Source: Microbacteriaceae bacterium (lineage in GTDB: Bacteria > Actinomycetota > Actinomycetes > Actinomycetales > Microbacteriaceae). Taken from it: a stretch of DNA of 64,000 nt. Below the pieces are notes generated by a model. That model ran no database searches, was not told where the DNA came from, and was given only the letters and a program-made list of their open reading frames with translations. The first letter of the stretch is position 1. Every line of letters begins with the position of its first letter. Where the stretch lies: assembly GCA_031177985.1 (NCBI GenBank), contig JAPSJW010000007.1, positions 62,001 through 126,000 on the forward strand, read 5' to 3'. The position numbers were made by a program, and so were the translations under genes. Below, in pieces: positions 30,329 through 39,238 of the stretch.

Positions 30329-30371
30329 GTGCGGGGACGGGCGCCGCATCCCCGCGCGGATGCCGCGGGGA

Positions 30372-30377
30372 TACCAT
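30372..30377 (+). promoter_or_regulatory. -10 element TACCAT for the acyl-CoA ligase
   Basis: TACCAT would start transcription near 30384. This gives a leader of about 30 bases that carries AAGGAG before GTG 30416. It is divergent from the ROK kinase promoter 45 bases away. Confidence 0.4.
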
Positions 30378-30415
30378 GGATGCACTCGCAGTTCACCGTG
30401 CCGAAGGAGTCCGAA

Positions 30416-32242
30416 GTGAACGAGTCCTACACGCCCGTGATGGTCGAACCAGACCCGCGCGCGAACACCACCGCCCTGCTGCTCGACCGGGTTCGTCTCA
30501 CCCCCGATGAGCCCCTCTTCTCGATTCCGACCGCCGCCGGCGGCTGGAGCGACATCACGGCACGACAGTTCCACGAGCGCGTCGTGGCGCTCGCCAAGGG
30601 TTTCGTGGCGGCCGGCATCCAGCCCGGCGAGAAGATCGGCTTCATGTGCCGCACCCGCTTCGAGTGGACGCTGGTCGACTTCGCCGCGTGGTTCGCCGGC
30701 GCCGTGCTCGTGCCGATCTACGAGACCTCCTCGCCCAGCCAGGTGCACTACATCCTGAGCGACTCCGGCGCGACGGCGATCATCGTCGAGACGCCCGACC
30801 ACTTCGCCCGTTTCGACGAGATCCGCAGCGACGTGCCCCAGGTGACGAAGGCGTGGCAGGTCGACCTCGGCGACCTCGACAAGCTCGCCGCGTCGGGAAC
30901 CGGGATCAGCGACGACGAGATCGAGCAGCGTCGCTCGGCTGCGCAGGGCTCCGACCTCGCGACCCTCATCTACACCTCCGGCTCGACCGGCAAGCCCAAG
31001 GGGTGCGTGCTGACGCACTCCAACTTCGTCGAGCTCAGCCGCAATGCCGCGGCCGAGATGGCGGAGGTGCTGCACCCGGGCGCGAGCACCCTGCTCTTCA
31101 TCACGACCGCGCACATCTTCGCGCGCTTCATCTCGATCATCTCGGTGCAGGCCGGCGTCAAGGTCGGCCACCAGGCCGACACCAAGCAGCTGCTCCCCTC
31201 CCTCGGCTCCTTCAAACCGACCTTCCTGCTCGCGGTGCCCCGCGTGTTCGAGAAGGTCTACAACTCCGCGGAGCAGAAGGCCGAGGGCAGCGGCAAGGGC
31301 AAGATCTTCCGCAAGGCGGCGGAGGTGGCCGTCGCGCACTCCAAGGCGCTCGACGACGGCCACGTTCCGCTGAAGCTGAAGGCGCAGTTCGCGCTCTTCG
31401 ACCGGGTGGTGTACGCGAAGCTGAAGGCCGCGATGGGCGGCAACGTGCGGTTCGCCGTCTCCGGCTCAGCGCCGCTCGGGCCGCGCCTCGGCCACTTCTT
31501 CCGCAGCCACGGCATCCGCATCCTCGAGGGCTACGGCCTGACCGAGACCACGGCGCCCGCGACGGTGAACGTGCCGCACAAGTTCAAGATCGGCACCGTC
31601 GGCCCCGCTCTGCCGGGAGTGGGCATCCGCATCGCCGAGGACGGCGAAGTGCTCGTCAAGGGCATCAACGTGTTCAAGGAGTACTGGAACAACCCCCACG
31701 CGACCGCCGAGTCGCTCGCGGGCGAGTGGTTCCACACCGGCGACATCGGAGCGCTCGACGAGGACGGGTACCTCACGATCACCGGCCGCAAGAAGGAGAT
31801 CATCGTCACGGCGGGCGGCAAGAACGTGGCCCCCGCCGCCCTCGAGGACCCGATCCGCTCGAATCCGCTCGTCGGTCAGGTCGTCGTCGTCGGAGATCAG
31901 AAGCCGTTCATCTCGGCCCTCATCACGCTGGACAGCGAGATGCTGCCGGTCTGGCTGCACAACAACGGCGAGTCCGCCGACCTCACCCTGGCGGAGGCGG
32001 CGGTGCATCCGAAGGTGCTGGCCGAGATCCAGCGCGCCGTCGATGCGGCGAACGCCGCCGTGTCGCGTGCCGAGTCGGTGCGCAAGTTCCAGGTGCTCGA
32101 CACCGAGTTCACCGAGGCGAGCGGTCATCTGACGCCGAAGATGAGCATCAAGCGCAACGTGATCCTCGAGGACTTCCGCGACGTCATCGAGCGCATGTAC
32201 ACCGCGGCCCCCGAGACGCAGGGCAACTCACTGGTGCACTGA
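30416..32242 (+). CDS. Long-chain fatty-acid-CoA ligase (AMP-forming)
   Basis: This acyl-activating enzyme (FadD15-like) adenylates a fatty acid and makes the CoA thioester. It is 608 residues long, as usual for this subfamily. The P-loop-like motif YTSGSTGKPKG is at 186-196. EGYGLTETTAPATVN and WFHTGDIGALDEDGYLTITGRKKE follow, and the C-terminal domain has the catalytic lysine region. GTG 30416 is chosen because AAGGAG is correctly spaced; an upstream in-frame ATG at 30380 would add 12 residues. Confidence 0.93.
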   Translation: MNESYTPVMVEPDPRANTTALLLDRVRLTPDEPLFSIPTAAGGWSDITARQFHERVVALAKGFVAAGIQPGEKIGFMCRTRFEWTLVDFAAWFAGAVLVPIYETSSPSQVHYILSDSGATAIIVETPDHFARFDEIRSDVPQVTKAWQVDLGDLDKLAASGTGISDDEIEQRRSAAQGSDLATLIYTSGSTGKPKGCVLTHSNFVELSRNAAAEMAEVLHPGASTLLFITTAHIFARFISIISVQAGVKVGHQADTKQLLPSLGSFKPTFLLAVPRVFEKVYNSAEQKAEGSGKGKIFRKAAEVAVAHSKALDDGHVPLKLKAQFALFDRVVYAKLKAAMGGNVRFAVSGSAPLGPRLGHFFRSHGIRILEGYGLTETTAPATVNVPHKFKIGTVGPALPGVGIRIAEDGEVLVKGINVFKEYWNNPHATAESLAGEWFHTGDIGALDEDGYLTITGRKKEIIVTAGGKNVAPAALEDPIRSNPLVGQVVVVGDQKPFISALITLDSEMLPVWLHNNGESADLTLAEAAVHPKVLAEIQRAVDAANAAVSRAESVRKFQVLDTEFTEASGHLTPKMSIKRNVILEDFRDVIERMYTAAPETQGNSLVH

Positions 32243-32264
32243 CCGGTCCGGTCGGGCGCGCCTC

Positions 32265-32295
32265 TCGTGGTGGAGGGTCAGACCCTCCACCACGA
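32265..32295. terminator. Perfect 31-base palindrome between convergent fadD-like and def genes
   Basis: The arms 32265-32279 and 32281-32295 are perfectly complementary (15 base pairs) around one central base. The right arm encodes the last residues of peptide deformylase (SSWWRV) and the element covers its stop codon at 32278-32280. It probably acts as a bidirectional terminator, although no clear T-run flanks it. Confidence 0.6.
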
Positions 32296-32775
32296 CGACG
32301 CGCGGATCTGCCGCATCGCCTCGCGCTTCACCTCGGGCTCGAGCCCCTCGATGTAGAGCTTGCCGTCGAGGTGGTCGATCTCGTGCTGGAGCGCCTGCGC
32401 GAGCACGCCGGTGCCCGAGACCTCCACCGGATTCCCATCGACGTCGACCCCCCTGGCCCGGGCGAACGGATGCCGGAGACGCGGGAAGTAGAAGCCGGGC
32501 ACCGAGAGGCACCCCTCCTCAACGTGCTCGGGCACACCCGTGACCTCGACGAGCTCGGGGTTCAGCAGGTAGCCGACCTCGCCGTCGACGTTGTAGCTGA
32601 AGGCGCGCAGGCCCACGCCGATCTGCGCTGCGGCGACACCCGCGCGTCCCGGCACCTTGACGGTGTCGAGGAGGTCGTCGACGAGCTCGCTGAGCCCCGG
32701 GTCGCCCGGTCGCACGGGATCGGACACGCTGCGGAGTACCGGATCTCCGAAGAGCCGGATCTGTCGTTCGGTCAT
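32278..32775 (-). CDS. def: Peptide deformylase
   Basis: This metalloenzyme removes the N-formyl group from nascent proteins. The 165-residue protein has motif 1 GVAAAQIG (46-53), motif 2 EEGCLSVPG with metal ligand C89, and motif 3 QHEIDHLDG with H131, E132 and H135. ATG 32775 is clear. The upstream MinD-like gene ends 3 bases before it on the same strand, so they are probably cotranscribed. The C-terminus is built into a 31-base palindrome. Confidence 0.95.
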   Translation of the reverse strand: MTERQIRLFGDPVLRSVSDPVRPGDPGLSELVDDLLDTVKVPGRAGVAAAQIGVGLRAFSYNVDGEVGYLLNPELVEVTGVPEHVEEGCLSVPGFYFPRLRHPFARARGVDVDGNPVEVSGTGVLAQALQHEIDHLDGKLYIEGLEPEVKREAMRQIRASSWWRV

Positions 32776-32778
32776 CCC

Positions 32779-34041
32779 TCAGAGCACCCGTCGTGAGGGC
32801 AGTCCGTCGACCACCAGAGCGGCGAGGTCGCGGGCTGCGCTCCTGGTGAGCGGCTTGAGCGTGCGCCAGTTCACGACGGAGCCTGCCGCGAGCTGCGGGT
32901 CGTACGGGATGCGCACGATCTCGCGCACCCGCGAGCGGAAGTGCGCCTCGATCTCCTCGAGCTTGACGAGGTTGGTGCTGAGAGTCGCGGTGTTGAGCGC
33001 GACCACCGCGTTGCGCACGAGGTCGCCGTAGCCGTTGGATTCGAGCCAGGTGAGGGTCTCGGACGCGAGCCGCGCCTCGTCGACGCTGCCGCCCGAGACG
33101 ATCACGACCGAGTCAGCGCGCTGCAGGGTGGCGCGCATGACAGAGTGCACGATGCCGGTGCCGCAGTCGGTGAGCACGATCGAGTAGTAGCGGGCTGCGA
33201 GGTCGGCGACGACGTTGTAGTCGTTCTCGTCGAACGCCTCCGAGAGCAGCGGGTCGGTGTCGGAGGCGAGGATGTCGAGACGCGTCTCGTCGCGGGAGAC
33301 GAGGGTGCTGAAGTCGTTGAAGTTGCCGATCTGGGGGGCGCGATTGACGACGTCGCGCACGGTGGAGCGGGTCTGCTTGTTGACGCGCTCCGCGAGCGTT
33401 CCCCGGTCGGGGTTCGCGTCCACCGCGACGACGCGGTCCTCGCGCACGTCGGCGAGGGCCATGCCGAGCAGGGTCGTGACCGTCGTCTTGCCGACCCCGC
33501 CCTTGCGCGTGAGCACGGGCACGAAGCGGGTTCCGCCCTCGAGCTCCTTCGAGATGCGCGCGTCGAGCGCCTTCTCGGCCCGGGCCTTCCGCGAGTCGCC
33601 GAGGTTCACGAGGTGCAGGGTCGCATTCCAGACGAAGCGCGGCCAGGCTCCGTCGGGCGCCTGGCGCCGGCTCTTCGGCTCCAGCAGCCGGTCGGCGGTC
33701 AGCATCGCGGCCGGCTCCGGCGTCGCCGAGACGGCCCCCTGCAGACGGTCACGGCGGGACAGCGGTCCCGTGTCAGTCCGCTCGTCGGCCGGCAGCTGAG
33801 GCAGCACGGTCACGGAGGTGGTGGTCAGCTCGGCGGACTCGACGACCGCAGGGTTGACGGTCGTGTCGTCGATCGCGACGGCGCGCTCGTGCTCGGGCGC
33901 CGAGTGCACGGTAGCGGGGAGGTCGACGTTGATCGTCAGGCTCTCCGGCAGGTCGCCTGCGATGTCGTCGCCCTCGGGGAGCTCGCCGTGCAGGTCGACG
34001 AGGTCGCCCGCGCGATCGTCTGCATTCGGTCGATAGGCCAC
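32779..34041 (-). CDS. MinD/ParA-type ATPase with long N-terminal extension
   Basis: This 420-residue protein has a deviant Walker A motif KGGVGKTT (180-187), followed by AVDANPDRGTLAERV and VLTDCGTGI (Walker B region), as in SIMIBI-class ATPases. The first 170 residues are acidic and of low complexity up to about 110, then basic, and match no domain I know. The ATPase core resembles actinobacterial MinD-like proteins including EspI-type ones. There is no ParB, MinE-like or ESX gene beside it, so the cargo is unknown. The start is GTG 34041. It is upstream of def. Confidence 0.82.
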   Translation of the reverse strand: MAYRPNADDRAGDLVDLHGELPEGDDIAGDLPESLTINVDLPATVHSAPEHERAVAIDDTTVNPAVVESAELTTTSVTVLPQLPADERTDTGPLSRRDRLQGAVSATPEPAAMLTADRLLEPKSRRQAPDGAWPRFVWNATLHLVNLGDSRKARAEKALDARISKELEGGTRFVPVLTRKGGVGKTTVTTLLGMALADVREDRVVAVDANPDRGTLAERVNKQTRSTVRDVVNRAPQIGNFNDFSTLVSRDETRLDILASDTDPLLSEAFDENDYNVVADLAARYYSIVLTDCGTGIVHSVMRATLQRADSVVIVSGGSVDEARLASETLTWLESNGYGDLVRNAVVALNTATLSTNLVKLEEIEAHFRSRVREIVRIPYDPQLAAGSVVNWRTLKPLTRSAARDLAALVVDGLPSRRVL

Positions 34042-34123
34042 GGAGTGCGGTTCCCTTCGGTGCTGGGGGCCCCAGTCTACCGGCGGCCGCGCTCCCTCAC
34101 CGGGGGCTGGCGTCCGGGGCCGG

Positions 34124-37100
34124 TCAGCCCACCTCTACGAGGAGGTCGCCGGCGTCCACCTGCTGCGTGCGCGCGATCGCCACGCGCTTCACGACTCCTG
34201 CGACGGGCGACGTGATCGCGGCCTCCATCTTCATGGCCTCGATCGACGCGACGTTCTGGCCCGCGGCCACCGTGTCGCCCTCCGCCACCTGGAGCGTGAC
34301 CACTCCGGAGAACGGGGCGGCGACCTGGCGCTGGTCGGTCGGATCCGCCTTCTCGGCGGCCTTCACGTCGACCTTGATGCTGCGGTCGCGGATGAAGACC
34401 GGACGCAGCTGCCCGTTGAGGGTCGCCATGACGGTGCGGATGCCCTTGTCGTCGGGGTCTCCGATCGCCTCGAGTCCCACGTAGAGCCGCACGCCCTTGG
34501 AGACCTCGACCACATGCTCGCCGCCCTGCCTGAGGCCGTAAAGGTAGTCGACCGTGCCGAGCACGGAGAGATCGCCGTAGCTCTCGCGGTTCTGCAGGAA
34601 GGACTTCGTCGGGGCGGGGAACAGCAGGCGGTTGAGCGCTGCGCGACGCTCCCCCGGTTCGCCGTCCAGCTGCTTCTCGTCGTCGGCGCTCAGCGGCGCC
34701 GCGCCGATCTTCGGCGTGCGACCGGCGAGCACCTTCGAGCGGAACGGCTCGGGCCAGCCGCCGGGGAGCTCGCCGAGCTCACCGGCCATGAAACCCACCA
34801 CGGAGTCGGGGATGTCGTACTTCTCGGGATTGCGCTCGAAGTCGTCGGGGTCGGCGTTCGCGGCCGCGAGAGCAAGCGCGAGGTCGCCGACGACCTTCGA
34901 CGAGGGCGTCACCTTCGGCGGACGGCCGAGGATGCGGTTCGCCGCGGCATACCAGTCCTCGACCTTCTCGAACTGGTCCCCGAGCCCCAGGGCGATCGCC
35001 TGCTGGCGCAGGTTCGACAGCTGTCCGCCCGGGATCTCGTGCTTGTAGACCCGGCCGGTGGGACCGGCGAGACCCGACTCGAAGGGGCGGTAGGCGTGGC
35101 GCACCGCCTCCCAGTAGGGCTCGAGGTCGCTCACGGCCTGCAGCGGGATGCCGGTGTCCCGCTCGGTGTGCGCGAGCGCGGCGACGAGGGCGGATGCGCT
35201 GGGCTGGCTGGTCGTGCCTGCCATCGGGGCGCTCGCGACGTCGACGGCATCCGCACCGGCCCGGCTCGCAGCGAGGAGCGTCGCGAGCTGGCCGCCCGCG
35301 GTGTCGTGCGTGTGCACGTGCACGGGCAGGTCGAACCGCTCGCGCAGGGCCCGCACGAGCTTCTCGGCGGCCTCGGCACGCAGCAGACCGGCCATGTCCT
35401 TGATCGCGAGGATGTGGGCGCCCGCCCCGACGATCTGCTCTGCGAGCCGCAGGTAGTAGTCGAGCGTGTAGAGGTCCTCGGCGGGATCGAGCAGATCACC
35501 CGTGTAGCAGACGGCGACCTCGGCGACCGCCGTGCCGGTCTCGAGCACCGACTCGATCGCGGGGCGCATCTGCTCCACGTCGTTGAGCGCGTCGAAGATC
35601 CGGAAGATGTCGACGCCCGTGGACGATGCCTCGCGCACGAAGGCGTCGGTGACCTTCGTCGGGTAGGGGGTGTAGCCGACCGTGTTGCGGCCTCGCAGCA
35701 GCATCTGGATCGCGACGTTCGGCAGGGCCTCCCGCATCGTCGCCAAGCGCTCCCACGGGTCCTCGCCGAGGAAGCGCAGCGCGACGTCGTAGGTCGCTCC
35801 GCCCCATGCCTCCACGCTCAGCAGCTGCGGCGTCAGGCGCGCCACGTGCGGCAGCACGGCCACCAGGTCGCGGGTGCGCACGCGGGTGGCGAGCAGCGAC
35901 TGGTGCGCGTCGCGGAAGGTCGTCTCGGTGACCGCGAGCGGCGTCTGGGCGCGCAGCGCCTCGGCGAAGCCCTTCGGCCCGAGCTCGAGCAGACGCTGCC
36001 GGGAACCCGCGGGCGGCTCCGCGAGCAGGTCGACGGCGGGCAGCTTGAGCGCCGGGTCGATCGCCCCGGCGCCGTCGCCGTTCGGCTGGTTCACCGTGAC
36101 GTCGGCGAGCCAGGTCAGGATCTTCGTGCCGCGGTCCTTCGACTGCGGGGTGCGGACGAGTTCGGGACGCTCGTCGATGAAGTGCGTGCTGAGGTCCCCC
36201 CGCACGAACGCCGGGTCGTCGAGCACCGCCTGCAGGAACGGGATGTTCGTCGAGACGCCGCGCAGACGGAACTCGGCGAGGCCGCGCCTCGCGCGGGCGA
36301 CGGCGGCCGGGAAGTCGCGGCCGCGGCAGGTCATCTTGACGAGCATCGAGTCGAAGTGGGGCGAGATCTGCGCTCCGGCCGCGACCGTTCCGCCGTCGAG
36401 ACGGATGCCGGCGCCGCCCGGCGAGCGGTAGGTCGTGATCTTGCCGGTGTCAGGGCGGAAGCCCGCCGCCGGGTCCTCGGTCGTGATGCGGGTCTGCAGC
36501 GCCGCACCCCGGAGCTTCAGGGTCTCCTGCGAGAGCCCGAGGTCGGCGAGGCTCTGGCCGGCAGCGATGCGCATCTGCGACTGCACGAGGTCGACGTCGG
36601 TGACCTCCTCGGTCACGGTGTGCTCGACCTGGATGCGTGGGTTCATCTCGATGAAGACGTGCTGACCCGCGCGCTCCCCCGCCGTCTCGAGCAGGAACTC
36701 GACGGTGCCCGCGTTGACGTAGTCGATCGACTCGGCGAACGCGATCGCGTCGCGGTACATCGCCTGGCGGATGCCCTCGTCGAGGTTGGGGGCGGGAGCG
36801 ATCTCCACGACCTTCTGGTGGCGCCGCTGCACCGAGCAGTCGCGCTCGAAGAGGTGCATGGTGTGGCCCGCGGCATCGGCGAGGATCTGCACCTCGATGT
36901 GGCGGGGCCGCACGACGGCCTGCTCGAGGAACATCGTCGGGTCGCCGAAGGCGCTGTCGGCCTCGCGCATCGCCTCCTCGAGGGCGGGGCGAAGCTCCTC
37001 GCGGGTCTTCACGAGACGCATTCCGCGACCGCCGCCGCCCGCTACGGCCTTGGCGAACACCGGGAAGCCGATCTCGTCCGCGCCGCGCAGCAGCTCGTCG

Positions 37101-37522
37101 AGGTCCTTGCTTGCCGGAGTCGAGGCGAGGACGGGGACGCCGGCGGCGATCGCCCGCTCCTTCGCGGTGACCTTGTTGCCGGCCATCTCGAGCACGCGCT
37201 TCGGCGGGCCGATGAAGGTGATCCCTGCCGCCTCGGCGGCCGCCGCGAGCTCGGGGTTCTCGGAGAGGAAGCCGTAGCCCGGGTAGATCGCGTCGGCGCC
37301 GCTCTCCTTCGCGACGCGCACGATCTCCGCCACGTCGAGGTAGGCCCGCACCGGGTGGCCCTTCTCGCCGATCTGGTACGCCTCATCCGCCTTGAGGCGA
37401 TGCAGCGAGTTGCGGTCCTCGTAGGGGAAGACCGCGACGGTCTTCGCACCCAGCTCATATGCGGCGCGCATAGCGCGGATGGCGATCTCACCGCGGTTGG
37501 CTACGAGGATCTTCTCGAACAT
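34124..37522 (-). CDS. pyc: Pyruvate carboxylase
   Basis: This biotin enzyme carboxylates pyruvate to oxaloacetate, the main anaplerotic reaction. It is 1132 residues long, full length for a single-chain enzyme. The biotin carboxylase domain (about 1-450) has GGGGRGMRLV and DCSVQRRHQK. The carboxyltransferase domain (about 500-820) has IFRIFDALNDVEQM and the metal-binding VHVHTHDTAGG. The C-terminal biotinyl domain has EAMKMEA with biotin lysine K1098. ATG 37522 is preferred over an in-frame start 9 codons upstream because MFEKILVANRGEIAIR is the standard N-terminus. Confidence 0.97.
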   Translation of the reverse strand: MFEKILVANRGEIAIRAMRAAYELGAKTVAVFPYEDRNSLHRLKADEAYQIGEKGHPVRAYLDVAEIVRVAKESGADAIYPGYGFLSENPELAAAAEAAGITFIGPPKRVLEMAGNKVTAKERAIAAGVPVLASTPASKDLDELLRGADEIGFPVFAKAVAGGGGRGMRLVKTREELRPALEEAMREADSAFGDPTMFLEQAVVRPRHIEVQILADAAGHTMHLFERDCSVQRRHQKVVEIAPAPNLDEGIRQAMYRDAIAFAESIDYVNAGTVEFLLETAGERAGQHVFIEMNPRIQVEHTVTEEVTDVDLVQSQMRIAAGQSLADLGLSQETLKLRGAALQTRITTEDPAAGFRPDTGKITTYRSPGGAGIRLDGGTVAAGAQISPHFDSMLVKMTCRGRDFPAAVARARRGLAEFRLRGVSTNIPFLQAVLDDPAFVRGDLSTHFIDERPELVRTPQSKDRGTKILTWLADVTVNQPNGDGAGAIDPALKLPAVDLLAEPPAGSRQRLLELGPKGFAEALRAQTPLAVTETTFRDAHQSLLATRVRTRDLVAVLPHVARLTPQLLSVEAWGGATYDVALRFLGEDPWERLATMREALPNVAIQMLLRGRNTVGYTPYPTKVTDAFVREASSTGVDIFRIFDALNDVEQMRPAIESVLETGTAVAEVAVCYTGDLLDPAEDLYTLDYYLRLAEQIVGAGAHILAIKDMAGLLRAEAAEKLVRALRERFDLPVHVHTHDTAGGQLATLLAASRAGADAVDVASAPMAGTTSQPSASALVAALAHTERDTGIPLQAVSDLEPYWEAVRHAYRPFESGLAGPTGRVYKHEIPGGQLSNLRQQAIALGLGDQFEKVEDWYAAANRILGRPPKVTPSSKVVGDLALALAAANADPDDFERNPEKYDIPDSVVGFMAGELGELPGGWPEPFRSKVLAGRTPKIGAAPLSADDEKQLDGEPGERRAALNRLLFPAPTKSFLQNRESYGDLSVLGTVDYLYGLRQGGEHVVEVSKGVRLYVGLEAIGDPDDKGIRTVMATLNGQLRPVFIRDRSIKVDVKAAEKADPTDQRQVAAPFSGVVTLQVAEGDTVAAGQNVASIEAMKMEAAITSPVAGVVKRVAIARTQQVDAGDLLVEVG

Positions 37523-37574
37523 GGACACCCTTCGGCACACGGCTGGCATTTAGGTGCTTTCAGACTAGTGAAGG

Positions 37575-37580
37575 TAACGT
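37575..37580 (+). promoter_or_regulatory. -10 element TAACGT for the ParA gene
   Basis: TAACGT lies 8 bases before GTG 37589, so the transcript is probably leaderless or has a one- to two-base leader. It is divergent from pyc. Confidence 0.5.
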
Positions 37581-37588
37581 GGGTGCTC

Positions 37589-38407
37589 GTGCATGTACTC
37601 AGCGTCAGCTCCCTCAAGGGGGGCGTGGGAAAGACCACCGTGACGCTCGGGCTCGCCTCGGCCTCGTTCGCCAAGGGCCTGCGCACCCTCGTCGTCGATC
37701 TCGATCCGCAATCCGACGTCTCCACGGGGATGGACATCCAGGTCGCGGGGCACCTCAACATCGCCGACGTGCTCGCGAGCCCGAAGGAGAAGATCGTCCG
37801 CTCCGCGATCGCGCCGAGCGGATGGACGCGCGGCCGGCCGGGCAAGATCGACGTGCTCATCGGGTCGCCGTCGGCCATCAACTTCGACGGGCCGCACCCG
37901 AGCATCCGTGACATCTGGAAGCTCGAGGAGGCCCTCGCGAACGTCGAGGCCGATTACGACCTCGTGCTGATCGACTGCCCGCCGTCGCTCAACGCCCTCA
38001 CCCGCACGGCATGGGCGGCGAGCGACCGGGTGACGGTCGTCACGGAGCCCGGGCTGTTCTCCGTCGCCGCGGCCGACCGCGCGCTGAGGGCGATCGAGGA
38101 GATCCGCCGCGGCCTCTCCCCCCGCCTGCAGCCCCTCGGCATCATCGTGAACCGGGCGCGCGTGCAGTCCCTGGAGCACCAGTTCCGCATCAAGGAGCTG
38201 CGGGACATGTTCGGTCCGCTCGTGCTCTCACCTCAGCTGCCCGAGCGCACCTCGCTGCAGCAGGCGCAGGGCGCGGCGAAGCCGCTGCACGTCTGGCCGG
38301 GCGAGAGCGCTCAGGAGATGGCGCGCAACTTCGACCAGCTGCTCGAGCGCGTGATGCGCACCGCGCGCATGGAAGCACCCGCGCAGCAGCCCCAGCAGCT
38401 CGCCTGA
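37589..38407 (+). CDS. ParA-family chromosome-partitioning-type ATPase
   Basis: The 272-residue protein starts VHVLSVSSLKGGVGKTTVTLG, with the deviant Walker A KGGVGKTT at 10-17. Walker A' VVDLDPQSD and Walker B VLIDCPPSLN are present, as in ParA/Soj proteins. GTG 37589 gives the family N-terminus. No parB or parS-like array is nearby, so it is an orphan ParA-like protein. It is followed by a 149-base gap containing palindromic repeats and is convergent with a merR gene, an arrangement shared by several actinobacteria. Confidence 0.88.
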   Translation: MHVLSVSSLKGGVGKTTVTLGLASASFAKGLRTLVVDLDPQSDVSTGMDIQVAGHLNIADVLASPKEKIVRSAIAPSGWTRGRPGKIDVLIGSPSAINFDGPHPSIRDIWKLEEALANVEADYDLVLIDCPPSLNALTRTAWAASDRVTVVTEPGLFSVAAADRALRAIEEIRRGLSPRLQPLGIIVNRARVQSLEHQFRIKELRDMFGPLVLSPQLPERTSLQQAQGAAKPLHVWPGESAQEMARNFDQLLERVMRTARMEAPAQQPQQLA

Positions 38408-38445
38408 CTCAGCCCCGCCGGGCGCTCACTCAGTCCCGCGCTACG

Positions 38446-38518
38446 GACGATTCGCCGATCCGTCGAGCATGCGGCCCTCCGTCCAGCCGATCCGTTGACG
38501 AATCGGCGATTCGTCAAC
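38446..38518. repeat. Two related 19-base elements; the second is a near-perfect palindrome
   Basis: GACGATTCGCCGATCCGTC (38446-38464) and GACGAATCGGCGATTCGTC (38497-38515) match at 16 of 19 positions and are 51 bases apart. The second extends to a perfect 11-base-pair hairpin (38494-38504 with 38508-38518, 3-base loop). They lie between the convergent parA and merR genes. The hairpin could be a terminator lacking a T-run, or a REP-like intergenic repeat. Confidence 0.6.
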
Positions 38519-38556
38519 AGAGACGCGGCTCCCGCGGGGGCGAGAAGCGGGCGCTG

Positions 38557-39105
38557 CTAGGAAGCCCGAGTCGCCCGACGCGCCGCGAGCTCGTCGCGGG
38601 GGTCCTCGCCGCCGAGGGAGTCGATCTCGACGAGGCTCGACTCCACCTCGCGGAGGACCTTGCCGACGGCGATGCCGAAGACGCCCTGTCCGCGGTTGAC
38701 GAGGTCGATGACCTCGTCGTCGGAGGTGCAGAGGTAGACGCTCGCCCCGTCGCTCATGAGCGTCGTCTGGGCGAGGTCGTTGATTCCGGCCTCACGCAGC
38801 TGGTTCACCGCGACGCGGATCTGCTGCAGCGAGATGCCGGTGTCGAGCAGCCGCTTGACGAGCTTGAGCACGAGGATGTCGCGGAAGCCGTAGAGACGCT
38901 GGGAGCCTGAGCCCGCAGCCCCGCGGATGGTCGGCTCGACCAGCTGCGTGCGCGCCCAGTAGTCGAGCTGGCGGTAGCTGATGCCGGCCGCTCGGGCCGC
39001 TACGGCGCCGCGGTACCCGGACTGGTCGTCGAGGTCGGGCATCCCGTCGGTGAAGAGGAGATTGAGGTCATAGCGGTCCTCGGTGGGACGGTCGAGTTCG
39101 CTCAT
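38557..39105 (-). CDS. MerR-family regulator (Rv1830-like)
   Basis: This 182-residue DNA-binding protein has a winged helix-turn-helix (about 30-95) with AARAAGISYRQLDYWARTQL and LYGFRDILVLKLVKRLLDTG. An alpha/beta C-terminal region follows. The gene order garA, ftsR, this gene matches mycobacteria (garA-Rv1828-Rv1829-Rv1830) without the middle gene. A short dyad (39123-39135) lies 18 bases upstream of the start and could be its operator. Target genes are unknown. Confidence 0.87.
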   Translation of the reverse strand: MSELDRPTEDRYDLNLLFTDGMPDLDDQSGYRGAVAARAAGISYRQLDYWARTQLVEPTIRGAAGSGSQRLYGFRDILVLKLVKRLLDTGISLQQIRVAVNQLREAGINDLAQTTLMSDGASVYLCTSDDEVIDLVNRGQGVFGIAVGKVLREVESSLVEIDSLGGEDPRDELAARRATRAS

Positions 39106-39119
39106 CGCTGTGACCCTCT

Positions 39120-39137
39120 AACCTTCATCCTGAAGTT
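39120..39137. promoter_or_regulatory. Dyad upstream of the MerR gene
   Basis: CTTCA and TGAAG (39123-39127 and 39131-39135) form a perfect 5-3-5 inverted repeat inside AACCTTCATCCTGAAGTT. MerR regulators bind such dyads in promoters, so autoregulation is possible. Confidence 0.35.
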
Positions 39138-39238
39138 GACGTTTAGCTCGGTGCAACTCCACGCTACAGACGGCACCCCTCGCGACCAAACACATCCGGC
39201 CGTGTCGTGCGGCGTGTCGGCACCGTGCTCCGACGGTA

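Noticed and set aside
34514-37588. A very long plus-strand open frame opposite pyruvate carboxylase, continuous with the ParA gene
   Set aside because: Only the part after 37589 (ParA) has recognisable protein sequence. The rest mirrors the third-position GC bias of pyc.
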